From contig JAEUUC010000007.1 in the NCBI GenBank assembly GCA_016787665.1, positions 62,001 to 126,000 of the forward strand: DNA of 64,000 nt, in the 5' to 3' direction. The position numbers and the translations under genes are program-made. The DNA comes from Cyclobacteriaceae bacterium. Lineage in GTDB: Bacteria; Bacteroidota; Bacteroidia; Cytophagales; Cyclobacteriaceae. How positions within the stretch are numbered: position 1 is the first letter of the stretch; each line of letters begins with the position of its first letter. The notes under the pieces were generated by a model, which searched no databases, was not told the DNA's origin, and saw nothing but the letters and a program-made list of their open reading frames with translations. Of the stretch, positions 1 to 8,044 are shown piece by piece.

Positions 1-385
1 TGCGGCCCTGCCGTTTCAGGTAGCTGGCCAGTTTTCCGCTGAAGGTGGTTTTACCCGATCCTTGCAAACCCGCAATCAGGATTACGGCCGGATTTCCATC
101 GATGCGGATGTCCTGGCTTTCGCCCCCCATCAGGTGCGTGAGTTCATCGCTGGTGATTTTAACCAGCAACTGGCTGGGCGAAATGGCCGTGAGCACGTTT
201 TGGCCCATCGCCTTGGTCTTGATTTCGTCCGTGACCTCCTTGGCGACCTTATAATTCACATCGGCATCGATCAAGGCCTTACGGATTTCCTTAATCGTGC
301 CGGCTACATTGATCTCGGTAATTCGACCCTGCCCCCGCAGCGTCTGAAATGCTTTTTCGAGTTTAAGACTAAGATTATCGAACAT
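1..385 (-). CDS. ffh: Signal recognition particle GTPase Ffh, N-terminal part (cut by window edge)
   Basis: Ffh binds signal-recognition-particle RNA and, with FtsY, delivers ribosomes making membrane proteins to the inner membrane. The reverse strand reads from an ATG at 385-383 for 128 codons into the window edge, so the rest of the G domain and the M domain lie outside. The start, MFDNLSLKLEKAFQTLRG, is the typical Ffh N-domain helix. The P-loop GLQGSGKTT falls at residues 106-114, followed by a KLA segment, as expected for SRP GTPases (family knowledge). FtsY shares the NG fold but would carry a longer acidic or membrane-binding N-terminus, so Ffh is favoured. Confidence 0.93.
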   Translation of the reverse strand, partial: MFDNLSLKLEKAFQTLRGQGRITEINVAGTIKEIRKALIDADVNYKVAKEVTDEIKTKAMGQNVLTAISPSQLLVKITSDELTHLMGGESQDIRIDGNPAVILIAGLQGSGKTTFSGKLASYLKRQGR

Positions 386-452
386 AATTAAAAGGCGCCC
401 TTCATTACTTTTTCGGGCGGTAAAGGTAATGGATTTGAAGTGATACTAGCTT

Positions 453-944
453 TTACTTTTGTTTCAGGTACTCACTTTCCAAACGTAGTTTTTCCGCTTT
501 GCTCACGTTGTATAAACCGTATACAAGCGAACTAATGTATAGGAGTTTCCAAACTATTCCTCTAAACAACGAGATCGGCTCAATTATTCCCTCAATCAAA
601 AAAACCAAAAGCAATAAAAATAGGGCAAATGACATAATCAGTTTGGGACTTTTTTTGATGAGCAAACCAAACGTCACATACAAAAAACCCAAGGCAAGAG
701 CGATGACTTTGGTGGTTAGATCTGGGATAAAAAGTGCAAGAATACAGTTTAGCCCCCCGATGAAGAATAGAATTAATCGTGCGTTTTGAGTAGCCTTTCT
801 TGACTCATCAATGACTCCCTCCTTCAACACTTGTTGACCAATAAATTTTGATTTTTCTGCATCCGTTCCCTGAAAGGGAAACCCACAAATAATACATGTA
901 GCATCCGTTTCGCCATAAGGAGATTTGCAATTGGGGCAATTCAT
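453..944 (-). CDS. Zinc-ribbon membrane protein of unknown function
   Basis: Function not recognised. The 163-residue protein starts with a CPNC (3-6) and CIIC (17-20) pair, a short zinc-ribbon. A charged linker follows, then roughly four hydrophobic segments from about residue 55 to 150 and a lysine-rich C-terminus. This looks like an inner-membrane protein with a small cytoplasmic zinc-binding head. The gene is visibly more AT-rich than its neighbours, which may mean recent acquisition or simply a poorly conserved membrane protein. A TAnnTTTG promoter element lies 32 bases upstream of the ATG, so it seems to be transcribed independently of moeA. It ends about 67 bases before the ffh start codon on the same strand. 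Confidence 0.75.
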   Translation of the reverse strand: MNCPNCKSPYGETDATCIICGFPFQGTDAEKSKFIGQQVLKEGVIDESRKATQNARLILFFIGGLNCILALFIPDLTTKVIALALGFLYVTFGLLIKKSPKLIMSFALFLLLLVFLIEGIIEPISLFRGIVWKLLYISSLVYGLYNVSKAEKLRLESEYLKQK

Positions 945-976
945 ATCTTGACTGAATTCCGGTTAAAGTCTGTAGA

Positions 977-984
977 CAAAATTA
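977..984 (-). promoter_or_regulatory. Bacteroidota-type -7 element (TAATTTTG) of the zinc-ribbon gene
   Basis: On the minus strand the sequence reads TAATTTTG, an exact match to the TAnnTTTG -7 consensus known for Bacteroidota housekeeping promoters. A TTG at 1002-1004 (minus strand) sits 17 bases upstream as a possible -33 element. The ATG at 944 would follow a leader of roughly 25-30 bases. Confidence 0.5.
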
Positions 985-990
985 CTGCAA

Positions 991-2163
991 TTATCTAAAC
1001 CCAATGAATGGAACTGGCCTACCCGCCCGGATTTTCTCAGCCGGAATTAACTCTATGAATCCATCCACCTCCTTCAAATTGGCAAAATCGCCTGAGCCAC
1101 CGCCCGGAACCGGGTAGGCGATGTTTTGACCGTTCTCATGGGCGATCTTCACTTGCAAAAAATAGGTGAGGGGCAGCTTGTTATCGTAATCGGAGGCGAG
1201 AATCACTTTCGGCCACTGGAAGTTGTTTATGAGCCAAGGCTTCACATACCGGTGAAAGCACATAAACGTGGAAACCGGATTGCCAGGCAGGGCAAACACG
1301 GTGTGTCGGGGTGAGGTGCCAAACCACAACGGCTTGCCGGGGCGCTGGCTCACTTGATGAAAATGCTGTTGAATGCCCAACGACCGGAGCATGTCCGGAA
1401 TGAAATCAAACTTACCCTGCGAAACGCCTCCGCTCAGGATGATGAGTTGGTGGCGGTTAATCCTATCGGGCAGGTCGCGTTTCAGCACCTCCCGGTCATC
1501 CGGCACATGAAACAGATTGGCTTCGATGCCCAACTGGCGCAAGGCAGCGGACAAGGCATAACTATTCGACCGTCTGATCTGGTGGGGCAGGGGTGTGGCC
1601 TCAATATCCACCAGTTCGTCACCGGTGGAAATGATGGCTGTGGACGGCCAGGACAACACGCTAACTTCGGTTTGCCCTACGGCTGCCAGTAAAGCGACTT
1701 CAGCAGGTGAAATTTTTTGCCCCGGGCCCAGCAATGTGGTGCCCCGTTGGGCATCCTGCCCCTGCGTGTGAATGCTCTGGCCGCGTGGCAAGTCATCTAT
1801 ACGAATAATGGCAACACCACCGTCAATTGAGACATCTTCATAGCGTACCACCGTGTCGCAACCTTCGGGCAACACGGCACCCGTCATCACCTCGAGGGCG
1901 GCACGGGCATCGGGCAATCGCTGTTGGGGAGCGCCTGCGGCCTGCATCCCGCGCAGGTTATAGGTTCGTTGTCCGTTTTCATATGATGAATAGGCGATCG
2001 CGATGCCATCCATGGCTACCCGATGAAACGGAGGGAAGTCGCGATCGGCCGTTACGCTGGCGGCCAGCACACGGCCCACGCTAGTTTGGAGCGGTACGCG
2101 CTCTGACGTGGCCGCGTGCGGATGGGCCTGGATAATCCTAGTAGCTTCGGCTACACTCACCAT
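991..2163 (-). CDS. moeA: Molybdopterin molybdenumtransferase MoeA
   Basis: MoeA inserts molybdate into adenylylated molybdopterin, the last step of molybdenum-cofactor synthesis, in the cytoplasm. The 390-residue protein has normal length and all family landmarks: PPFHRVAMDG near residue 45, GAVLPEGCDTVVRYEDV near 95, STGDELVD in the MogA-like domain, SGGVSQGKFD, and ALPGNPVS, followed by the C-terminal beta domain. It is transcribed away from moaC, with 32 bases between the two start codons, so the pair probably shares a divergent promoter. No separate mogA/moaB-type adenylyltransferase is visible in the window. Confidence 0.96.
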   Translation of the reverse strand: MVSVAEATRIIQAHPHAATSERVPLQTSVGRVLAASVTADRDFPPFHRVAMDGIAIAYSSYENGQRTYNLRGMQAAGAPQQRLPDARAALEVMTGAVLPEGCDTVVRYEDVSIDGGVAIIRIDDLPRGQSIHTQGQDAQRGTTLLGPGQKISPAEVALLAAVGQTEVSVLSWPSTAIISTGDELVDIEATPLPHQIRRSNSYALSAALRQLGIEANLFHVPDDREVLKRDLPDRINRHQLIILSGGVSQGKFDFIPDMLRSLGIQQHFHQVSQRPGKPLWFGTSPRHTVFALPGNPVSTFMCFHRYVKPWLINNFQWPKVILASDYDNKLPLTYFLQVKIAHENGQNIAYPVPGGGSGDFANLKEVDGFIELIPAEKIRAGRPVPFIGFR

Positions 2164-2195
2164 GAAATTGTACTTTTAGCTTTCAATATAGCAAG

Positions 2196-2678
2196 ATGGC
2201 CAGCAAGCTAACGCATGTGGACGATACCGGGCGACCGCGCATGGTAGATGTAACCGGAAAGAAGGTAACCGTTCGCACGGCCCGAGCCCGGGCAACCGTG
2301 CATTTGGGCAAGGCGATACTCCGCCAGTTGACGGACGATGGGTTTGTGACGAAGAAGGGCCCCGTGTTTCACACGGCTATGGTGGCGGGCGTGATGGCGG
2401 CCAAAAAAACGGCTGAACTCATTCCCTTTTGCCACCCGCTGCCGCTCAACGATTGCCAGGTGAACATCGAGGTGAAAGGCGAACGGGTAGTGATTGTGGC
2501 AGACGTTAAGACGGAGGCGAAAACCGGAGTGGAAATGGAAGCCCTGACGGCTGCTTCCGTAGCAGCGCTCACCGTGTATGATATGTGCAAGGCGCTCGGC
2601 CATGCGATGGTGATTGAGGAGGTGTGTCTTCTGGAAAAGCGCGGGGGCAAGTCGGATTTCAGCAGAAAGAGGGGATAA
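2196..2678 (+). CDS. moaC: Cyclic pyranopterin monophosphate synthase MoaC
   Basis: MoaC rearranges the product of MoaA (3',8-cyclo-GTP) into cyclic pyranopterin monophosphate, early in molybdenum-cofactor synthesis. The 160-residue protein matches the usual length. Family motifs are present: [15 protein letters not shown] around residue 70 and [21 protein letters not shown] around residue 110; the second carries the active-site region. It is divergent from moeA. A TACTTTTA sequence at 2171-2178 is one base off the -7 consensus and could be its promoter. The C-terminal extension after GGKSDF is short and basic, as usual. Confidence 0.96.
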   Translation: MASKLTHVDDTGRPRMVDVTGKKVTVRTARARATVHLGKAILRQLTDDGFVTKKGPVFHTAMVAGVMAAKKTAELIPFCHPLPLNDCQVNIEVKGERVVIVADVKTEAKTGVEMEALTAASVAALTVYDMCKALGHAMVIEEVCLLEKRGGKSDFSRKRG

Positions 2679-3060
2679 CTCACATGAAGCCGGGCGAGGC
2701 AGGGTGACAGTTTCTACGTCAATAAAATCCGGTAAGCCAAGCAGTTAGAAAAGATCAGATTTACCGACAAGTGAAATGCCGCGCGGTAATAATCCGTAAA
2801 ACGTTACACGGCAAGTGCAAAGCTGCAAATTGACGAAAATGAATTCGTGAGTTGGGCGATTTTCGTGACCAAGATTGTTGGCTTATGAAAAACACACCTC
2901 GCCCTACGAACGCCATGTATGTTGATTTGCTGCTGGTCGTATCAGCCGGATTTTTTATTGCTCTTACACTTGTAACGGTGGGTTCTTTGGTGTTCCACTG
3001 ACCCAAGGAGCCGGTAGGCTTACCGGTTATACGTGCCTATGATGACCCCGCCTGCTATCG
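2679..3060. other. Sparse 382-base stretch between moaC and moaE
   Basis: Apart from the possible 38-codon ORF at 2885-3001, the stretch holds no clear gene. An 8-bp inverted repeat (ACGAAAAT at 2833-2840, ATTTTCGT at 2859-2866, 18-base loop) lies just ahead of that ORF; it has no T-run and is not an obvious terminator. No tRNA-like or other RNA gene structure was recognised. Confidence 0.4.
2885..3001 (+). CDS. Possible 38-residue single-pass membrane peptide
   Basis: An ATG-to-TGA frame of 38 codons sits in the otherwise empty gap after moaC. The peptide has a short polar, basic N-terminus (MKNTPRPTNAMYVD) followed by about 22 hydrophobic residues and ends VFH, which fits a one-span inner-membrane micropeptide. 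Nothing identifies a function. Hydrophobicity alone does not prove that it is translated, and no convincing promoter was seen; it could be chance. Confidence 0.3.
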   Translation: MKNTPRPTNAMYVDLLLVVSAGFFIALTLVTVGSLVFH

Positions 3061-3489
3061 TTAGTGGGTTGCGGTTTTCTCCGGTTTGGCTGAAATCCAT
3101 TCTGCACCATCTTCAAACACTTCTTTCTTGAAAATCGGCACGTTGGTTTTCAGTTGATCGATGATAAACTGGCAGGCCTCGAACGACTCCTTGCGGTGCC
3201 GGGTGGAAACAGCAACCACCACTGCGGTTTCACCGGGCTTTAAGGTGCCCACACGGTGCGCAACCGCCCATCCGAGCAGCGGCCACTTCTGGGCTGCTGC
3301 ATCAATGATTTTGCGTGTCTCTGCTACGGCCATGGCTTCGTAGGCTTCATACTCAAGCCATACTACTTTTTTATTGTTTGCCGTGTTGCGCACGTTCCCG
3401 ATAAAAACATTAACGGCCCCCGCATTCAGACTGGAGGCCGTTTCAACGACTTTCAGAATATCAATCGGATTTTCGGTGATCTTGATCAT
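3061..3489 (-). CDS. moaE: Molybdopterin synthase catalytic subunit MoaE
   Basis: MoaE holds the pterin substrate while MoaD thiocarboxylate delivers two sulfurs to make molybdopterin. The 142-residue protein shows FIGNVRN near residue 30, LEYEAYEAMA near 45, HRVGTLKPGE, VSTRHRKESFEAC, and the lysine-containing PIFKKEVFEDG near the C-terminus, which carries the active-site lysine region of the family. moaD lies 86 bases upstream on the same strand, so the two form a moaD-moaE transcription unit matching the MoaD2-MoaE2 complex they encode. Confidence 0.95.
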   Translation of the reverse strand: MIKITENPIDILKVVETASSLNAGAVNVFIGNVRNTANNKKVVWLEYEAYEAMAVAETRKIIDAAAQKWPLLGWAVAHRVGTLKPGETAVVVAVSTRHRKESFEACQFIIDQLKTNVPIFKKEVFEDGAEWISAKPEKTATH

Positions 3490-3575
3490 AACGGTAGGAT
3501 TTTAAGAGTGAATGAACGACACTGAAAATGTACGATTAAAAAAAGCCTTTCGAAAATGACTTTCATCATTTGAGG

Positions 3576-3815
3576 CTAACCCCCGCTCACGGGCGGAATG
3601 AGCGCAATTTCGTCCCCTTCGGCAATGGCTTGCTGGTCGGTTGCGTACTGATGATTGACCGCCAGGTATAACGAACGCAACTCGCCCAACTGCGGGTATC
3701 GGGCGACCAAAAACTGTCGTAAATCACCCACCGTCAGGCCGGGGAAGTCAACTTCCACCTCGCGGCCACCGAGAATCTCCGCCCCGATGCCAAATACTTT
3801 CAGTCGGCACTTCAT
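3576..3815 (-). CDS. moaD: Molybdopterin synthase sulfur-carrier subunit MoaD
   Basis: A ubiquitin-fold sulfur carrier of 79 residues that ends in the required Gly-Gly (IPPVSGG), which is adenylylated and thiocarboxylated before sulfur transfer to MoaE. The start MKCRLKVFG begins directly with the first beta-strand, as in other MoaD proteins. An in-frame ATG at 3863 would add 16 unrelated residues and overlap the moaA start codon, so the shorter form is preferred. It is divergent from moaA across 47 bases and cotranscribed with moaE. The activating enzyme MoeB is not in the window. Confidence 0.92.
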   Translation of the reverse strand: MKCRLKVFGIGAEILGGREVEVDFPGLTVGDLRQFLVARYPQLGELRSLYLAVNHQYATDQQAIAEGDEIALIPPVSGG

Positions 3816-3850
3816 ACCGTAAAGGTAGCAAGCGGTTAATGAAACCTTGC

Positions 3851-3858
3851 TAATTTTG
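3851..3858 (+). promoter_or_regulatory. -7 element TAATTTTG directly before moaA
   Basis: Exact TAnnTTTG match ending only 4 bases before the moaA ATG at 3863. If used, transcription would begin at or next to the start codon, giving a leaderless or nearly leaderless mRNA. No clear TTTG -33 box is visible at the expected distance. Confidence 0.5.
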
Positions 3859-3862
3859 GCCA

Positions 3863-4852
3863 ATGACTCCGGTGCTGCACGACAACCATGGTCGCCCGAT
3901 TTCGTATGCGCGGCTGGCCGTTACCGACCGGTGTAATCTCCGTTGTTTTTATTGCATGCCCGAGGAGGGGATTCGTTATCTCCCCAAGAAGGAGCTTCTG
4001 ACGTTTGAAGAAATCGAACGACTGGTTGCGATACTGGCAGGTTTGGGTATTCATAAAATCCGCATCACCGGGGGCGAGCCCTTTGTTCGCACCGATCTGA
4101 TGGATCTGATCCGGAAAATCAGCCGCATTGAGGGCATACAGTCGTTGCACCTGACCACTAATGGAGTGTTGACCGCGCCCCACATTCCGGAGTTGAAGGC
4201 ATTAGGTGTTCGCTCGGTGAATCTCAGTCTGGATACCCTCGATCGAACGCGGTTTCAGGTGATCACCCGCAGGGATGAATTTGACGCTACGTGGCGCACG
4301 CTGATGCAGTTACTGGAGGCAGGTATTGAGGTTAAGATTAATGCCGTGGTCATGGAAGGGAAAAATACCGAAGACATTCTTCCTTTTGTGGAACTGACAC
4401 GCACGATGCCGCTTCATATTCGGTTTATTGAAGAGATGCCGTTTAATGGCGAAGGATCGCACTATCCCCGACTGAACTGGACCTACCGAGCGATTTTGGA
4501 ATACATTCAGTCGCAATACCGACTTGAAAAGCTGCCCGATGAGCCGCACAGCACTGCGTATACGTACCGAGTACCCGGATTTGTAGGTGATGTAGGTGTG
4601 ATTGCCGCCTTCAGCCGAACATTTTGTGGCACGTGCAACCGCATACGTGTTACGGCCCAAGGCATGTTGAAGACCTGCTTGTACGATGATGGCGTATTGG
4701 ATTTGAAAAGCTTGCTGCGCAGCGGTATCCCGGATGATCAAATCCGGATGGAACTGGGCAAGGCCTTCCGGCAGCGACCAAAAGACGGATTTGAGGCGGA
4801 ACGAAAACGAACGAAAGTAGTGACGGAATCGATGTCAACCATCGGAGGTTGA
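3863..4852 (+). CDS. moaA: GTP 3',8-cyclase MoaA (radical SAM)
   Basis: MoaA uses S-adenosylmethionine and two [4Fe-4S] clusters to convert GTP to 3',8-cyclo-GTP, the first step of molybdenum-cofactor synthesis. The radical-SAM triad is C24-x3-C28-x2-C31 (CNLRCFYC), followed by RITGGEPFVR. The C-terminal cluster ligands are in FCGTCNRIRV and, further on, KTCLY. The protein ends in Gly-Gly (STIGG), needed for activity in known homologues. Length (329) is normal. The stop overlaps the upstream region of the TauE-like gene, whose ATG begins 2 bases after the moaA stop, so the two are probably cotranscribed. Confidence 0.96.
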   Translation: MTPVLHDNHGRPISYARLAVTDRCNLRCFYCMPEEGIRYLPKKELLTFEEIERLVAILAGLGIHKIRITGGEPFVRTDLMDLIRKISRIEGIQSLHLTTNGVLTAPHIPELKALGVRSVNLSLDTLDRTRFQVITRRDEFDATWRTLMQLLEAGIEVKINAVVMEGKNTEDILPFVELTRTMPLHIRFIEEMPFNGEGSHYPRLNWTYRAILEYIQSQYRLEKLPDEPHSTAYTYRVPGFVGDVGVIAAFSRTFCGTCNRIRVTAQGMLKTCLYDDGVLDLKSLLRSGIPDDQIRMELGKAFRQRPKDGFEAERKRTKVVTESMSTIGG

Positions 4853-4854
4853 GC

Positions 4855-5598
4855 ATGAGTTGGTACATCCTTATTAACTTGTTTTTCCTTATCGCCCTGG
4901 TGTATGCCTCAGTAGGTTTTGGCGGAGGTTCCAGTTATCTGGCGCTGCTGGCGGTGGTCGGCCTTTCGGTGGTGGTGATGCGACCTACGGCCTTGCTCTG
5001 CAACCTGATGGTGGTGGCAGGGGGCACGTGGGTTTTTTTTCGCGAGGGGCAGGTGGAGTGGAAGCGGATCTGGCCCTTGCTGGTGTCGAGTGTTCCGATG
5101 TCCTATGTTGGTGCCACCATCACCTTTTCGCGCGAGGATGTTTATTTTCAAATCCTCGGTTTCTTGCTTATGCTGGCTGCCCCTTTTCTGTGGCTGCAGC
5201 CCCGCGAGCAATCTTCGGTTCGGCCGCTTTCGATGGTCTGGTCTTTCGCTATCGGAAGTGCGATCGGGTTTGTTTCCGGATTGGTAAGCATCGGTGGCGG
5301 AATTTTTCTGTCACCCGTATTGTATTTCCTCAGCTGGGGCCGTGCGCGACAGATTTCTGCCGCAGCCTCTTTGTTCATTCTGGTGAATTCACTGAGCGGT
5401 TTGGCCGGGCAATGGCAACAGGTGCTGGATTTGCCGTGGCGTTTTGTGGCGCCTCTGCTGGTGGTTGTGGTGGCAGGCGGCCAAATCGGTTCACGCCTGG
5501 GCGCCCGCAAGTTTGATCCGCTGTGGATCAGGCGCATCACCGCTGTGCTGATTGCCGTGGCGGCTGTGTTTGTGTTAAAGGATCACTGGATCTTCTAA
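4855..5598 (+). CDS. TauE/SafE family membrane permease
   Basis: A 247-residue, very hydrophobic protein with about eight membrane spans. It carries the two internally related glycine-rich motifs of the TauE/SafE family, GFGGGSSYL near residue 22 and SGLVSIGGGIFLSPVLYF near residue 140. Family members export sulfite, sulfoacetate or related small anions; the substrate here is unknown. A TTG six bases upstream (4849) would add two residues, but the ATG at 4855 is the simpler start. Its place right behind moaA suggests a link to a molybdoenzyme of sulfur metabolism such as a sulfite dehydrogenase, but this is inference because no such enzyme is in the window. Confidence 0.88.
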   Translation: MSWYILINLFFLIALVYASVGFGGGSSYLALLAVVGLSVVVMRPTALLCNLMVVAGGTWVFFREGQVEWKRIWPLLVSSVPMSYVGATITFSREDVYFQILGFLLMLAAPFLWLQPREQSSVRPLSMVWSFAIGSAIGFVSGLVSIGGGIFLSPVLYFLSWGRARQISAAASLFILVNSLSGLAGQWQQVLDLPWRFVAPLLVVVVAGGQIGSRLGARKFDPLWIRRITAVLIAVAAVFVLKDHWIF

Positions 5599-5651
5599 CC
5601 CTTACATCCGGAACGCCTCACCGGGTTGATTTTCCACGCTGTGAATTCCTG

Positions 5652-7349
5652 TTATTCGGCAATTGCCTTCTTCCCATTCCATCCCGGTCCGCGCACAAAC
5701 CGGCCCGGCCTGGCATTCGTGTGCTCTCCGTCTTTTAATACCTGCGTGCCGTTCACAAACACATGCACCATGCCCGTGCTGTACTGGTGAGGGTTTTCAA
5801 ACGTGGCATGGTCCTGAACTTTTGCCGGATCAAAAATGGCGAGGTCAGCAAAATAGCCGGGTTTCAACGAGCCCCTTTTTTGAATTTTCAGATTACCGGC
5901 TGGCAGCGAGGTTAATCTGCGGATAGCCTCCTCCAACGGAATTACTTTTTCATCGCGCACATACTTGCCCAACAACCGCGCAAAGTTGCCGTAAGCGCGG
6001 GGGTGCGTGGGTGTTTTAATAAAGTTACCCGAGGTGGTCATGGAGGCGGCATCGGACCCAAAGCTGACATATGGCAAAGCAATTTGCCGCTTCACGTTTT
6101 CTTCCGACATCAAAAAGTAAGCGGTGCCCACCCGCGTGCCATCGGTGATCACCAGATCCATGGCCGTTTCGTCAGGCGACTTGCCATAAATGGCGGCTAC
6201 CTCTTTTAGCGTCTTGCCCGTGAAATTTTTTCTCAGCGAGTCGTTGGTGAAGCCAAGCAACAGTACTTTGTCAAAATCACCCGTTAACATCATCAGGTTT
6301 TCCCACTTGTTGGTGGGCGTACGCATCTCCTGAATGGCCTTCTTGCGCAGTGCCGGGTTTTTCATTCGTTTGATCCATTCGTTAATTCCGCCTTCCTGAA
6401 TCCACGGAGGCATGGCCGCATCAAGTCCTGTAGCCCCCGCGGTGTAGGTATACATGTCGGCCGTGATCTTAAGCCCTTCGCGGTTAGCCTGGTCAATCAT
6501 GGCGATCACCGAATCGATTTTATTCCAGTTGGTGTTACCGCTGAACTTCAGGTGATAGATTTCGGCCGGTAGGTTTGCCTCGCGTGCGATGCGAATCGTT
6601 TCGTTAACGGCCTCGAAGATGGCGTTACCTTCGCTGCGCATGTGGGCGATGTACATCCCGTTATACTGTGAGGCCACTTTGCTCAGTTCGATGAGTTCCT
6701 CCGTGCTCGCGTAGAAAGCCGGGGCATAGATCAAGGCCGTGGTAATGCCCATTGCGCCCTCTTCCATGGCCTGTGCCACCAGTTGTTTCATGCGCTCCAA
6801 CTCTTCCGGTGTTGGTGCGCGGTTGGCCTCGCCCAATTCATGTACGCGCACCTGAATGGCGCTGACGAAGCTGGCGATATTGGGGCTCACCCCCCGTTTT
6901 TCGAGTTGTTCCATGAATTCGCCATTGGTGGTCCACGTGATGTCGTACGCCCAGTCGGGGTCGCGTTTCATCATTTCTTTTTGCGCGTTCTTCATGTTTT
7001 CGTTCAAGGGCCCCATCGACACCTCTCCAAAAACTTCCAGCGTTACGCCCTGCCGGATGTCCCCTTGTGAATTTCCATCGAAGAGGAGCGCCTCATAGGT
7101 ATGGCTGAGCATATTAATGAACCCAGGGGCTACCGCCAGCCCGCTGGCATCGACTTCCTGTGTACCCTGCGCTTCTTTCAAGTCGCCAATAAAGGCTACG
7201 GTGTCGGCATTGATACCCACATCAGCCTTTAGGCCGGGCTGCCCCGAACCATCGTACACTGTGCCGTTACGGATGATGACGTCATACTTTTGCTTTTGGC
7301 ATGAGGCCAACGTGGCGAGGACAACCAGAAGGATTATAAACCTGTGCAT
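5652..7349 (-). CDS. D-aminoacylase-like amidohydrolase, exported lipoprotein
   Basis: A 565-residue protein of the N-acyl-D-amino-acid deacylase group within the amidohydrolase superfamily, which hydrolyses N-acyl amino acids or related amides. The N-terminus MHRFIILLVVLATLASC is a lipoprotein signal peptide with Cys17, so the enzyme is envelope-anchored. VIRNGTVYDGSG marks the beta-sandwich start; HMRSEG, EIYHLKFSG and FGSDAASM correspond to the metal-site and catalytic-Asp regions. The usual PGFIDxHxH is replaced by PGFINMLSH, so the first metal-binding histidine is missing. The frame extends upstream to 7748, but that part runs into the divergent promoter region; the lipoprotein start at 7349 fits. 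Confidence 0.85.
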   Translation of the reverse strand: MHRFIILLVVLATLASCQKQKYDVIIRNGTVYDGSGQPGLKADVGINADTVAFIGDLKEAQGTQEVDASGLAVAPGFINMLSHTYEALLFDGNSQGDIRQGVTLEVFGEVSMGPLNENMKNAQKEMMKRDPDWAYDITWTTNGEFMEQLEKRGVSPNIASFVSAIQVRVHELGEANRAPTPEELERMKQLVAQAMEEGAMGITTALIYAPAFYASTEELIELSKVASQYNGMYIAHMRSEGNAIFEAVNETIRIAREANLPAEIYHLKFSGNTNWNKIDSVIAMIDQANREGLKITADMYTYTAGATGLDAAMPPWIQEGGINEWIKRMKNPALRKKAIQEMRTPTNKWENLMMLTGDFDKVLLLGFTNDSLRKNFTGKTLKEVAAIYGKSPDETAMDLVITDGTRVGTAYFLMSEENVKRQIALPYVSFGSDAASMTTSGNFIKTPTHPRAYGNFARLLGKYVRDEKVIPLEEAIRRLTSLPAGNLKIQKRGSLKPGYFADLAIFDPAKVQDHATFENPHQYSTGMVHVFVNGTQVLKDGEHTNARPGRFVRGPGWNGKKAIAE

Positions 7350-7438
7350 ATCGGGAGATTTTGGTTTTGAAGATAGCAAATTTTGCTGCCACGGGGTGAG
7401 ATTTTGATGGATGGCCGCAAACCAAAGGGCCGAACGGT

Positions 7439-7446
7439 TAAATTTG
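7439..7446 (+). promoter_or_regulatory. -7 element TAAATTTG of the DsrE-like gene
   Basis: Exact TAnnTTTG match 18 bases before the ATG at 7465. It supports that ATG over an in-frame upstream start at 7411, which would lie ahead of the promoter. Confidence 0.45.
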
Positions 7447-7464
7447 ATCCCTAACCTTACCCTT

Positions 7465-8004
7465 ATGCGACATCTCAGTTTGGTTTCGGTGTTCATACTT
7501 TTTGGTTTTGGGGCCCACGCGCAGGCTCCGGCCCGAATCAATCCGGTAGTAAAAGAGTATGGAGGAATCTTCCTTATTCCGTATGCCGTGGAAAAGCCGG
7601 ATACAAGCCAGGTGTACAAGATTGTGATTGAGGTTGAGCAGGTGCGTGAAAAACCGCATGAACTCAGTTGGGCGGTGAACAATGTGGCGCGGCTTGTTAA
7701 CCTGCATGCATCGGCCGGTGTGCCGAGGCAAAATCTGGATGTGGTCATGGTTATTCATGGGGAAGCTACCTACACAGCCATGAATGACGATGCGCATAAA
7801 ACGAAATTCAAAGTGGAGAATCCGAATAAGGAACTGTACACGGCTTTGGAGAAGGCGGGTGTTAAGATTCTGATTTGCGGGCAAAGCCTGATTAACCGCC
7901 AGGTGGATCGCCACAAGTTGTTACCTGAAGTGAAAATTGCAACCTCGATGCTCACAACCCTCACGCATTACCAGATGAAAGGCTATGCGGTATTGAAATT
8001 TTAA
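7465..8004 (+). CDS. Exported DsrE/DsrF-like protein
   Basis: A 179-residue protein with a cleavable signal peptide (about residues 1-20, ending AHAQA). The mature part resembles the DsrE-like fold: a Rossmann-type strand YKIVIEVEQ, then LDVVMVIHGEATY, and KAGVKILICGQSL with a single cysteine near residue 141. DsrE-family proteins handle persulfide sulfur in the cytoplasm; exported versions of this type are common in Bacteroidota, but their role is not known to me. The lone cysteine could be the reactive residue. It is divergent from the D-aminoacylase-like gene and convergent with the NTF2-like gene. Confidence 0.8.
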   Translation: MRHLSLVSVFILFGFGAHAQAPARINPVVKEYGGIFLIPYAVEKPDTSQVYKIVIEVEQVREKPHELSWAVNNVARLVNLHASAGVPRQNLDVVMVIHGEATYTAMNDDAHKTKFKVENPNKELYTALEKAGVKILICGQSLINRQVDRHKLLPEVKIATSMLTTLTHYQMKGYAVLKF

Positions 8005-8044
8005 TCACAGCAACTCAGACGGCCCAGTTTTTCTTTCCGTGTTT

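Noticed and set aside
3816..3863. Longer MoaD start overlapping the moaA ATG
   Set aside because: Adds 16 residues not seen in MoaD proteins; the ATG at 3815 starts at the first beta-strand.
7350..7748. N-terminal extension of the D-aminoacylase-like frame
   Set aside because: It crosses the divergent promoter region and the DsrE-like gene start; the lipoprotein signal at 7349 is the natural start.
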